Assembly: GCF_033568475.1 (NCBI RefSeq)
Contig: NC_133122.1
Coordinates: forward strand, 143,413,402 to 143,477,401
DNA: 64,000 bases
Source: Henckelia pumila
Lineage: Eukaryota > Streptophyta > Magnoliopsida > Lamiales > Gesneriaceae
Reading direction: 5' to 3'
Positions 12,200 through 23,300 of the stretch are shown here, one piece after another. The position numbers were made by a program, and so were the translations under genes. Positions within the stretch are counted from its first letter, which is position 1, and the number at the start of each line of letters is the position of its first letter. The notes under the pieces are model-generated. The model was not told the origin of the DNA, did no database searches, and saw only the letters and a list, made by a program, of their open reading frames with translations.

Positions 12200-12600
12200 A
12201 TTATGACAACTCGTATAGAAGAGCATTACTTGAACTAAAGAACTCCATAAACAGCTAGAAGATTGAGTAGAAAAGAGTTACGTAGTACCAAAAGGATGAT
12301 TAATTCTATGACAATAAGTTAAGTTGAAAAGATTATATTCGACTATTGTCAGCTAAAAATTAATAAATGAACTCATGTCAATAGAGAATAAGAAAAATCA
12401 GTTACAGTTGAGCTTTCTCTTCAATTTTGCTGAAGCTATTACATCATAGAAATCATGATTCTTAAATCTCTTGCTATCGATTATGAGGTTTTTGTATTCG
12501 ACCTCGATCGAGTTTGATGGACTCTTATTTTTTTTTACTAGAGTTTGATTTGATTCATTCTTCTTGATTTTTTATGATGCAAGTGATATGGTATCACTTA
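12200..12600 (+). pseudogene. Decayed reverse-transcriptase remnant (outer gypsy)
   Basis: Around 12325-12360 the translation contains DYCQLK, matching the DYRELN/DYRQLN motif of gypsy reverse transcriptases. At about 12487-12510 it contains VFVFDLDR, which lines up with the VFSKIDLRS motif that follows at about the right distance. The stretch upstream (ALLELKNSI) resembles the conserved helix before the catalytic core. Stops and frame changes are frequent and the catalytic YxDD motif was not found. The assignment rests on short motifs in the right order. Confidence 0.6.
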
Positions 12601-13379
12601 GCAGATTTTATCATTCAGAATATGTAATTTTGGATGATCTTGATTTGAGCAAGTTCCTTTGAGCTGAGATTTGAGAATTTTGATTATTTGATGTATTTAT
12701 TCAGTGTATCTTGAAGTATTTGGCTCGTAACTGATAGAAATTCAGATTTAGAATACTAGCAAGATTTCTGGGTTTTAGCTAATTGCTGGATTTATTGGGT
12801 ACAGATATGTACTTATTGAATGTTTATACTTGGCAGATACTTAAACAATCAGAATTGTTGTGATCCAAGCTAAACTCGAATTAGTTTGGACAGATAAAAG
12901 CAACAGATTGATTGAGAACGCTAGATTAAGATAAGAGATAAGACAACAGAGCAGAACAGATGAATGTTTGTGGTGATTAATCGTTTGATTATGCCAGATA
13001 TTCTAGAAATGGAATATCAGATTCTGAAAGAGGCATATGACAATATATTTAATATTTATTCAGTTGTCTAAACATGTATGACTTACATGTAGTCATTACT
13101 TGGAAATCAGTATTGGTGAAAGAATTAAAAGCAGATACGACATAATTAACAGTACCAATACGAAAATTCCAGTAAAAGAAGCAGAAAAGAAGAACTCAAG
13201 TGGTTTATGTAACAGATTAGTTTCATAAAAATTGAAATAAGATCAACTTTGTGAACGACTTTAGTTCGAATCTACTCGAATTGTTATGATTGTGCAATTT
13301 AGTTTGTAATAGATTTCGACAGATTCACGAATATGTTGTATTAGATATGATACAAACATAAAGCGATACTGGTTATGCA

Positions 13380-13830
13380 TTTAGCAAGATGATCAGATTA
13401 CAAGAATTATTGAAATCTATTGTCAAGATAGAGATTTTAGATTTGTTTTCTAGATGGTGGCATTGATTGACAGATGTTCTGAGTGTTTGGTTGTATGAGA
13501 TTTCATTATACCATCCTCTGATTAGTGGACTATCAGATGTGATTATCCAGATTTTCGAGGATATGCTCAGAACTATAGTACTAGATTCGGTACTAGTTGA
13601 TTAATTATTTGCCACGTGATTACTATGATTCCTGTGACAGCTATTTAATAGTATAAAGACAATATTTTGATGATTGATTGATCAGAAACACAGAATTGTC
13701 TTTATATTGAAACAATCTTACAGAGATATCAGCTATCAGACCAGATATGAGTCAAGAAACGATAGAGAATATGAAGATTGTTTCGAACAGAATAAGAATA
13801 GAGCAGCATTAACAGAGCTAGTAGATGAGT
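13380..13830 (+). pseudogene. Decayed integrase remnant (outer gypsy)
   Basis: Translation from about 13390 gives motifs colinear with the integrase of the nested element. SIVKIEILDLFS lines up with the region around [29 protein letters not shown] lines up with the [17 protein letters not shown] region. The catalytic Asp of the first segment and the Gln/Glu around the third acidic residue are lost. Further on, around 13690-13800, a spacer region like the one before the chromodomain can still be made out. Several in-frame stops make it clearly dead. Confidence 0.65.
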
Positions 13831-14310
13831 AACAGATAGAGAGTTGAAGCCTGAACAAAATGATCAGAAAATAAATTCTTTCCCAAGCATCATTAGGTTC
13901 AGAAAAAGATTTTAGAAGCTATGAGTATTTGATCTAGCTAGTTGATTAATACTCAATCGTGAATTGTCAGATAGATGAATTGTTATCCATATGCATTGGC
14001 TGAAGAATATCAGCTAGAATATGTATGTGCATTCAATTCAGATACAACAAAAGTCGATAAGATTGTAAGCAAGACAGATTAACTAATGCAGAGTTAGATC
14101 ACGAGAAAGAGCAACTTAGATATAAGTTGACTCAGTGATTATATGTATTGCCAAAGCAATCAGAAAGAAGATGAAGATACGATAGAAGAGAAGATATCAG
14201 AATAGATATCAAAAGCTCAGATAATTGAAGTCAGTATTACTTCAGTCAGCTATACAGCTTACAAGAATCAGCAGTCAGATTGAATGCGATTTCGAGTACG
14301 AAATCATTCC

Positions 14311-14325
14311 TTAGAGGGGAGGAAT
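14311..14325 (+). other. Polypurine tract of outer gypsy element
   Basis: TTAGAGGGGAGGAAT directly precedes the TG that opens the 3' LTR. The same tract in reverse orientation borders the related LTR at 53813. Confidence 0.85.
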
Positions 14326-17245
14326 TGTAAGGCCCGAGAATATTAAGTTCTTAATGACGGAATTTAAGATTTAAATTCCGACTAAAAGTAAAAATATGAA
14401 TTTAAGAATATGGAAATTAGAGATTTTAATTTCGGGTCAGAAATATTTAATTTGAGGATTTTCGGATTTTAAGATTTTAATATCCGGAATTCTTAAATTA
14501 AAAGATTAAAAATATTTGAATTGATATTTATGAAATTTAAGATGTGAATTCCAAGATGATAAATATCAAAGATTGAATTTGAGGATGAAATCCGAGCAAG
14601 GACCAATTTGCAAATATTGAATAGTTCAAGGACTAAAATGCGATAAGATCCGAAATGATTTAATTTTAATCCAAGAATATTTAATTTGAGAATATTTAGA
14701 TTTTAGACTTGAATTCTAATATTTTTAAATTATTTAGGATTGAAATTGAATTAAATCACTTGTCCGGAGACTGAATTGCAATTAGGCCAAAGTACAGGGA
14801 CCAAAATGCAATTGTCATGCAAATGGCCATAAAAACGTGTAAAGGGAAGAAAATTCATCAGAATATCCAGCAAGAACAGAGAGAAGAAGAAAAGAGAAGG
14901 GTTAAGCCATTTTTCGATTCTTTAATCTTCGATATCTTTTGATCCGCCCGGTAGAATTTCCGATTGAACATATATTTGCGATCACATCTCCGAGTGCTAC
15001 GTTTTGACGTAAGTTTTATGAAGTTCTACCATGTTTGAATTTTAAGTTGTTGTTAGAATTATGATTTGATTGTATAAACGTGTTCTAGTATATATGACGA
15101 TAGCATAACTAAGACGGATCGAAAAAAGATCGTCGTTTGAACATGTTTTCGATTTTTGAAAGATTTTTCATAATTCTGGATTTTTAGGGCTGATGATTTC
15201 GAAATTGGGTTGATGAATTGGTGTTGCTTTTGAGTTGAGATGAGTAGTAAGATTGATGTTATGCTTTTGGAAAGATCGAAATCGTACCGTTACGCCGCCG
15301 GTTCAAGATTTTGAATTGTTATGCATTCTAAATGTCTAGAGCTCATCTTCAAGTTTATTATAGATGAATTGAATATGAGATTGAGTTTAGAATGTAGATA
15401 TGATGATATTTGAATTAAAAGATTTATCGGACTCGAATAGTTGCGACGTCGGTTTGAATTCTGATTGTATTAGCACGATTTGAACTGTATAAGCTTTAAA
15501 GAAACATCGATTCAGATTGGAAATTGATATTTAGTTATGTTATAATCTATTTTAGATTTGAAGTACAGATTATCGAAGTCGAATCGATGAGTTCGAGTTC
15601 GAATAACTTGAAGTGTTTGAAGTGGAATCAAAAACACCTTCAAGTAGCACTGATTGAAATGAGCAGATTTTGATGACAGAATTGACAAGTTGTTATTGAT
15701 CAGCATTTGCAAGGCTTTGCAATGATTCAAGATGTTTGAATCCCGATCACAGGTATGAATAGACATTAATAAGATGGGCAGAATAACTCGAGATTGTTTC
15801 TATGTATCGAGTTGCCTAAAATCACATACATGCATGTTTTCATATATGTTATTGTTTACGTTTACATAGATGGGATAGATTATTCAAGATAGCTATTTTC
15901 TTGAATTTCCAAAATATTTATGTAAATGTTTACTTGTCTTCTTTGATTTGTATTATGGTCTGTATTGAATATGTTTTCAATATATGATGTGATACTTACA
16001 GATATGTTGGTATCCTTGATTGACTATATGATCATATGATTCTTTGATTGATATGTTCAAGATATTGTTTTAGCTTAAGTATAATTAATGCATCCAGATT
16101 GTGTTGCATTCATCTTGAACTCCAGCCTGAATAGCACAGAGGGCAGAATGTCCTAGAGTGCAGATGACGTTTGGAGAACTGTAGTGAGTGGCATGGAATG
16201 TAGATTTACTTCCAGAGTCAGATGACTCATGGCACGGAATATAGATTTATATCCAGAGCTAGATGACTCACTATAGTTGCACCAAAGTCAGGGGAATTGA
16301 GATATTTAACACCATGTCGATTGGGAGAGTCGGTGGTTAGTTAAAGATTTTATTCCCCGGGATCCCAAGAACTAAGCTTATTGATATCAGATTTGATAGC
16401 CTATTCCTTGGCACATGCATTGCATTTATGCATTAACCTAGAGATTTTTATGGTTTAGAATATGCATTTATAAATGCTAGCATGTTATGTTATTATGTAA
16501 CGTTCATGATATGAATGAGTTATATGCTTAAATGATGTATATACATGTTATTCATACTGAGATTTATTCTCACCGAAGTTATCCGGCTGTTGCTTTGTTT
16601 GTATGTGTGCATTGCATCAGGTTGGGGCATGATCAAGCTAGAGTTGGCTTGGATAGCTTGAGAAGAGAGATAGCATGTGGTGATTCGGGTTTTAAGAAGA
16701 TGACATGTATTTATGATTTGGTAAACATGTTAGAAAGCAAGAACCTTTGTATATGTTGTTTTTGTCAAGTATTGATTTATACTTGAGAATTCATGTATTC
16801 TAGATCACTTGATATTAGTTTGAATGCATGTAAAGTATCTAGCATGATGTTGAGAAGTTTATATGAAGTTGGTATGAGATTTGGAATCAAATTGTACAGC
16901 AAAGTTGCATTTTTATTTTCTAGACAGAGTGCCCGCTCGATCGGGTAAACTCCACGGATCGAGCGCGGCCTATGAATTTCCAAAGCAGAGAAGTGAGTTT
17001 TTGGGCTCGCTCGATCGGGTGATTTCCACCGATCGAGCGAGACCAATATGGATTCAGACCCGAGAGCTGGATTTTCTTGCCCGCTCGATCGGGTGAATTT
17101 ACCCGATCGAGCGAGGTGCTCAGTTTTTTTTAAAAAAAAAAAAAATTGTTTAGCTCTTGGTTTGAATATTCTTTTATTGTTCGATTAATTGTCTATTAAT
17201 CGTTAATTGCCTAAGATAAGATTAGCAACCCGGGTCCCCACAACA
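14326..17245 (+). mobile_element. 3' LTR of outer gypsy element
   Basis: This complete 2920-bp LTR opens TGTAAGGCCCGAG and ends CCCCACAACA. Its last 769 bp pair with 1-766. The related minus-strand copy at 51021-53812 shares the start, the TTAATGACGG segment and most of the body. The three-hairpin cluster lies at about 16930-17113, with the perfect unit's arms at 17082-17094 and 17101-17113. The left target duplication lies outside the window, so it could not be checked. Confidence 0.92.
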
Positions 17246-17429
17246 TAATCTTTTACCAGATTTCTAGCTCCAGGCAATCTAACCCAATTCCCGTCTAGAT
17301 CAAAAAATAATCTAGCAGATTGTGTAGAACAACATGTTATAAATGTACAACGTAATTTTTTTTGGAACTTGTTTTTTGGTTTAGCTCTGTTGTACGTAAC
17401 GATCGATCATTTTAATTATTATTAATAAA

Positions 17430-17545
17430 TATACACAAAAAATTCTTATGAAACAATCTCATAAATCAATTTTGAGATAAGATTTTTTACTCGACCCAAT
17501 CTATTAAAGAGATTACTTTTTAATATAAATATGAATATATGTAAG
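17430..17545. repeat. Dispersed short repeat, copy 1
   Basis: This stretch shares the order TTCTTRTGAAA..TCTCA, then a TTTTGAGA-type block, then CGACCCAA and an ATTATTTTTTATAT-type tail with copies at 26556, 36896 and 47088. Identity is moderate, which suggests old copies of one MITE-like family. Confidence 0.5.
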
Positions 17546-17862
17546 AAACCTATTCATAAATGTATTGTGCCGGCCCTGCCTCCCACTAGTTAGCCAAACC
17601 TATTAGGATCTTTACATCAAGTTACAAAGAGGTCAAAATTAAACTTCTACGCACATATCAATTGTGCTTTTTGATTATCAACTTTAAAATATAATAGTAA
17701 GTTGAAACTTGAAACATACATCTGTATAAAATTATTATTTTATAGAAAGCGACAATTAGAAACCCTTAAAGCAACCCTAAAATCTTTACTCTTTCTTTTC
17801 CATTTTTTAATCAATTTTTTTCATGTTAATTAATCTGAATTAAATTAAATTCAAAAGTTAAT

Positions 17863-18412
17863 TGAGAGTATGTTTGACTGAGCTAGTTTATAAGCTGTTA
17901 AAATTTGTTTAGTAAATTTTTTTCCAAACAATTTATAAGTTATTTTAAAAAAAAGTAAGAGTTATCTTACTTTTTTTTAAAAAAAATATTGTTTTAATAT
18001 TTTATCTCTCCAAAATATTCTTGCATATTTTCATCAATTCCGATCATATCATCCATCCATTAAATATATTTTAAAAAATTCCAAATAACCTAAATTTTTA
18101 TAAATTAAAATATAGAATAGTTTTTTTATTTTTTTTTAAATAAGTTTATTTTGAAACTATTTTCGTATATGTATAACGTGTTATATATAATATTCATACC
18201 ATTATTCAGTTTTTGATGATTTTGAAAAAAATAAGATCTTATAATACGAAACATATCAAATCTTTATTTTTTAAAATAATTTTATCCAAACGTTTTAACA
18301 GCTTTAATTTTACAATAAGTGATGATAGCTCATAAACTCTTAAAATAACTTTTAAATTCTAAGAGTTTATAAGTTATTTTAAATAAATTTAGCCAAATCT
18401 TCTCTAAGAATA
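17863..18412. mobile_element. MITE candidate, about 550 bp
   Basis: The left end (GAGAGTATGTTTGACTGAG) and the complement of the right end (GAGAAGATTTGGCTAA) are similar, imperfect terminal inverted repeats. Both lead into the text TTATAAGCT / TTATAAACTC. The interior is AT-rich and non-coding. The ends resemble hAT-type MITEs; the target duplication was not resolved. Confidence 0.45.
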
Positions 18413-19905
18413 CACTTTAAAATTGGATGAACATATAATATTAGACGAAAAGACGGGTAAATAAAGGAAGCTAGATTAACTAAAAAAATTATTGGTTAAG
18501 TCTCATAATTGTGATTTAATTATCCCATTAATTGCCTTCTCGATTATCAAAAATATTTGAGACCATAGTCGAGGGAGAAAAATATTTTACTTAATTTTTT
18601 TTATAGTTTACATAAATAAAAATTATCCTCGAATCTTATAGGGTGTCACTACATTAGATAATTTTTTGTTGCTCACATATAGATTGCCCGAGGAAGGCAC
18701 TCGGAATAAGCTCATGAAGCACTGCAATTCAAACCACTACACCGGCGGAATAGTCTTCCCGATATCCAAATTTTCTGTATTTTTAAATATATATGAATTA
18801 TTATGCATTTTTTTAAAAAAATAATTATTATGCAAAATTATTTGAAGAATTTTCAAAATAAATGGAGAAATGATGTACCAATTCATAACACATTATAAAT
18901 GAGGAACGATATATTTATTCAAATATTATTATTTTGATGATGATGAAAGCCACGACCGCTAAGATAGAATCTCATCCAATTGAGCATGACATTTTTCATC
19001 GTCATGATCAACATTCAACTCCCCAGAAATCAATGAGCAAAAAAATGAACTGAGCTAAGAAATCAAACGAGAGAACCAATGCGAGGATGACTAGTTTGAG
19101 TCAATCGAATTCCTAAGAATGGGACTGAGAACGAAGAGAGAAACTGAGAGAAAGTTGTATTGACATATATACGGATTGCTTATAAATGAGAGTATTTGTC
19201 CTGTTTATATTTTTTGATATTACAGTAATGGTTATAACTTGTATCATTTGCACCACACTATTGATATCTATGAGATAAACCTCTGAGCTAACGTAGTAAT
19301 TTACAAACAACGATTATCAAGTAAATCATACCGTGACGAGAAAAATGAATTCATCTTAGCTATATTCATCTTAGCTTATATAGTATGAGAGAAATGTCAT
19401 GAAAGAGTCAACACGCAATGTAATTTCTGAAATTTTTTAACCCTTGACAATTGGCTCAAGCCTTATGTCGGCCTACTCTAAAATAAAAAATACCAAAACA
19501 TACAGTAATCCATATTCTGGACAAAGAACCATATAATAATATATGAAAGATCTATGATATAAGTGCATTTTTTAAATCTTTTGTTGAATAATTAAGTGTG
19601 ATCGATTACAACTGGAGTATGTCTTTATGATATAAAGAAATACTAAAACTTCTTCAGGGGAGTTTCCATTTTGTACACTTTTTTTTTCTTGGAGAAGCTC
19701 TACTTTCATGGGCTTCTGATTTTCCGGCGAGATTTGAGATTGCTTAGCCCTTCGCGCTGTCTTGTTCCCTACTGCTCCGCCGTGCCTGGATTTCGTTCAT
19801 CGCCTCTTTCGACCCATGTGGGTTAGGTTTTCCATTTATAGCAAGTTTTTTCAGGACTATCAGTTTCAAGAATTTTTGGGACCTGAGACTGTACAGTGAC
19901 CTTCA

Positions 19906-19987
19906 ATGTTTAATGGGCTCGCTCTTTTTTGGAAGGTTTGAGGAATGGATAGTCGTTTCTGATTGTCTACACTTTTGGTCCCTTTAG
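19906..19987 (+). promoter_or_regulatory. Overlapping upstream ORFs in ARF leader
   Basis: Two ATGs in different frames precede the ARF start. One opens a 12-codon frame (19906-19941), the other a 25-codon frame (19913-19987). A further 13-codon frame starts at 20168, and minimal ATG-stop pairs follow. Leaders with several upstream frames are known to dampen translation of some plant ARF mRNAs. That these positions are transcribed is inferred from the position and gene-like composition of about 19670-20384. Confidence 0.5.
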
Positions 19988-20384
19988 CTTCCAGTTTCAG
20001 TGGTGTAAATTTTGTGTTTTTGCCGGAATCAAGAAAATACAGGCACTGCCTTGAATCTGAATGTGAAGGAGAAAGGAGAAGTTATACTGGGTTTTCTGGC
20101 GATCTTTGAAATATATCTGTCCAGTTTAATTTAATTTTTGTTGGGTTTGGAGATTGATTTTGCACTAATGAGAAAAGGCGATGTTTGTGTAGTTTTGGTT
20201 GTTTGAGACGAAATCATTTGCTTGAAAGTTTAGACTCTTTGAATTAGCCGGCTTGAGTTGTTCAAATTCGAAAACGACATTATTATCCCATTGAAGCAAA
20301 AGTTGGTGGATGTGGCACTGAGGAAAGAAGAAATTTTGGGTGAAAAGAGTTGAATTCTGCAGATTAAAGATCAGAATTTTGGCA

Positions 20385-23300
20385 ATGAAGATTCCTTCGG
20401 GTGGATTTGTGGCAAATTCTGCTGAAGGTATGTTCTTCGTATGCATTGGCTCAATGCATCTCTTTCTTTCTTTTTTCTTTTCTTTTTCTTCTTTTTTGTT
20501 TGACCCTAACATTTTCCCGTTTTGTGCTTACCCTCACTTTTATGCTGAAAAGCTGAAGATTTTAATTTCTTGGAGTTTGCAAATTCTTTAATCGTATGAA
20601 AGGAAAGTTTAAGAACTTTTTGGTTCATAAACTAGCAAATCATGCATTAAGATCGAATTTTAACTTTATCAGACTTTGCCATAATTACTTGTGGATCAAT
20701 AGTCTTAGTTTCTCTATGTTTGGTAGAAAAAGTTTCGTGTGCTTCGCCTTGGAACTGGATGGAGATTTAAAGACTGAAATTGTATGATTTTTGTTGTCGC
20801 ATAACTTTGGAGTCATCTTCTTGGCTGATTTTCAGTCACATAAAGATAAAGCACTTGGATTATCCTAGCAGTATTATTAAGTTAGTTGCCCCTACTTTAA
20901 TGATCGTTGCGATCAGAAAGATAAAAAGATGAGGCTTTTCTGTATTTCTTTCTATAATTTTTTCTGGTGAAAGCGAATTAGGTCCATTCAGTATAATTTC
21001 TTGTTAATATTTTATTTTACGAATTGGCTCCCAACTGGGATTTGGAATTTTGGGGTTAAGAACATTTTCATGTGTGGTGCTGCGTATAATCTTTGGACTG
21101 AAGGGCAACTTGAACAGGCTAGCCAGACATCAGAGACGATGAACTTTTTTATTGCTAGTGCATTCTGGTGGTTTACTGTTTTATGTATACTCCTTTTAGG
21201 CTGTAACTTTGAGAGATGACTGTAGCTAAATTGGTTTTCTTTTTCCCCCCTTGAAAAAAAAATGGAACCAGATGACTAGTTTTCCTACTTGAAAACACTT
21301 GATCCCTTTACGAATTGAAGCTCACAAAGTTTAATAAAAAACTTTTACATTCTAGGTTTGGTCCAAGGTAAAAAAAAAACCAAATAAATAAACACACAGA
21401 AGATATTTTGACCAAAGTCTTCGACATGTCTCTGTTTTATGTTTCATTGTATCTTTTTTAATCAAAACAGGGGATAAAAAGATGATCAATTCAGAGTTGT
21501 GGCATGCATGTGCCGGTCCATTGGTTGCTTTGCCTCCTGTTGGAAGCCTCGTGATCTATTTTCCTCAAGGTCATAGCGAACAAGTATGTTTCATATCTCC
21601 ACTTATTGAAATTCAATGACATTTTATGCAATTTAGTTTCCCATGGAAGTAATTCTTTGCCGCAACAGGTGGCAGCATCGATGCAGAAAGAGACAGATGG
21701 CATCCCAAGTTATCCTAATCTTCCTCCCAAATTGATTTGCATGCTTCACAATGTCACCTTACATGTATGATTTGATTTTTTATACATCTTTCACAAAAAT
21801 TCTTACAATTTTTGCTTTATCCCTGAACAGATAACCTTTGTTTCTGTGTGCATGCTTGATATGGGAAATGATAGCACCTTATTTGTTTATTTGATGATAT
21901 ATATGTGTCAACAGGCTGATGCTGAAACTGATGAGGTCTATGCACAGATGACTCTTCAACCTGTGAATAAGGTTTGTTGCCTATTTTATCATGTTTATTT
22001 TCAATAATATTTTGTGGAGCATCATTACGTTATATAGTATGTTCCTGGCGCACGAGTCTTAGTTTTTGTTTTACAAAATTGATCGACCTAACTTGCTGAA
22101 TGGTTTTACCGTACAATTTTAAGAACTCGTTCAAGTTTCACCCTCATTGCTATATGATGAAATTATCAGTCTGAGAAAAGTTTGAACTTGTTTATCTTAC
22201 AGTATGACCAGGAAGCATTACTTGTATCTGATATCGGGCTTAAGCACAACAGGCAACCTGCCGAGTTTTTCTGCAAAAATCTGACAGCAAGTGACACAAG
22301 CACTCACGGTGGGTTTTCTGTTCCTCGTCGGGCAGCTGAGAAGATCTTTCCACCCCTTGTATGTGCTATTATATATTGGCACTTGTTATGTAAAGTTCAA
22401 TATACAGTGAGTAGATTTTGCCGCATTCTTTTTCTAATGAAAATGTTGTTTTGTAGGATTTCTCAATGCAACCTCCTGCACAGGAGCTGTCAGCTAGAGA
22501 TTTGCACGACCAAACATGGACGTTCAGACATATTTATCGAGGTGTTCTGTCTTAGAGATCTTTATGTGTTTTCCATTTAGTTTTACTTTGGCATCGATAA
22601 AAGCTCAGACAAATGTTCAGACAGACTATTAATGGTTGGTATCAGGTCAACCGAAAAGACACCTGTTGACAACAGGTTGGAGTGTGTTTGTGAGCTCAAA
22701 AAGACTTATAGCTGGTGATGCTGTTCTTTTCATAAGGTATATAAATATTTTAAACAACTTGTAACAAAATATTATCCCTTCCATAATCAAGATTTCTAAA
22801 TGACAACTTAGGGACGAAAAGTCACAGCTTCTCCTTGGTATTCGGCGAGCTACTAGGCAGCAGCCGGCACTTTCCTCGTCTGTTATATCTAGCGATAGCA
22901 TGCACATTGGTATTCTAGCTGCTGCCGCTCATGCTGCTGCAAATAATAGTCCATTCACTATATTCTATAATCCAAGGTACTGAATATTGAATTGATATGT
23001 TACATTATTATACTTTAGAATCTACTTTTCAAAATTCTCATGACATGTTTATTCGAGATTGACAGGGCTAGCCCTTCAGAGTTTGTGATTCCATTAGCCA
23101 AGTACAATAAAGCAATGTACGCGCAAGTTTCCCCGGGTATGAGATTTAGGATGATGTTTGAGACTGAGGAGTCAGGAGTTCGTCGATACATGGGTACAGT
23201 TACTGGTATAAGCGATTTAGATTCTGTGCGCTGGAAAAATTCGCAGTGGCGTAATCTCCAGGTAGTATTTCCCATTCCTCAAATATGTGCTGTATGTCAT

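Larger units (their letters stand above)
767..14325 (+). mobile_element. Internal region of outer gypsy element, split by a nested element
   Basis: The internal region consists of 767-1251 and 11192-14325, interrupted by the nested chromovirus and one copy of its target duplication. No long reading frame survives. Remnants of reverse transcriptase (about 12200-12600) and integrase (about 13380-13830) appear in the expected order, and a polypurine tract lies at 14311-14325, so this is a Ty3/gypsy-order element. The part left of the insertion is A-rich and contains CAGAACAGA-type repeats; no gag motif is readable there. Apart from the nested copy the element would have about 3.6 kb of internal sequence, short for an autonomous gypsy element. 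Confidence 0.85.
17246..19650. other. Intergenic, AT-rich, with MITE-like pieces
   Basis: No gene is visible. The stretch holds one copy of a dispersed short repeat (17430-17545) and a MITE candidate (17863-18412). Part of the right end must be the promoter of the ARF gene, but no convincing TATA box or auxin-response element could be fixed. Confidence 0.6.

Noticed and set aside
19442..19490. Second SINE head (TTGACAATTGGCTCAAGCC)
   Set aside because: No B-box at the right distance on either strand.
20165..20787. Frames in the ARF leader and intron 1
   Set aside because: They read across the start exon and intron without domain features; the spliced gene explains the region.
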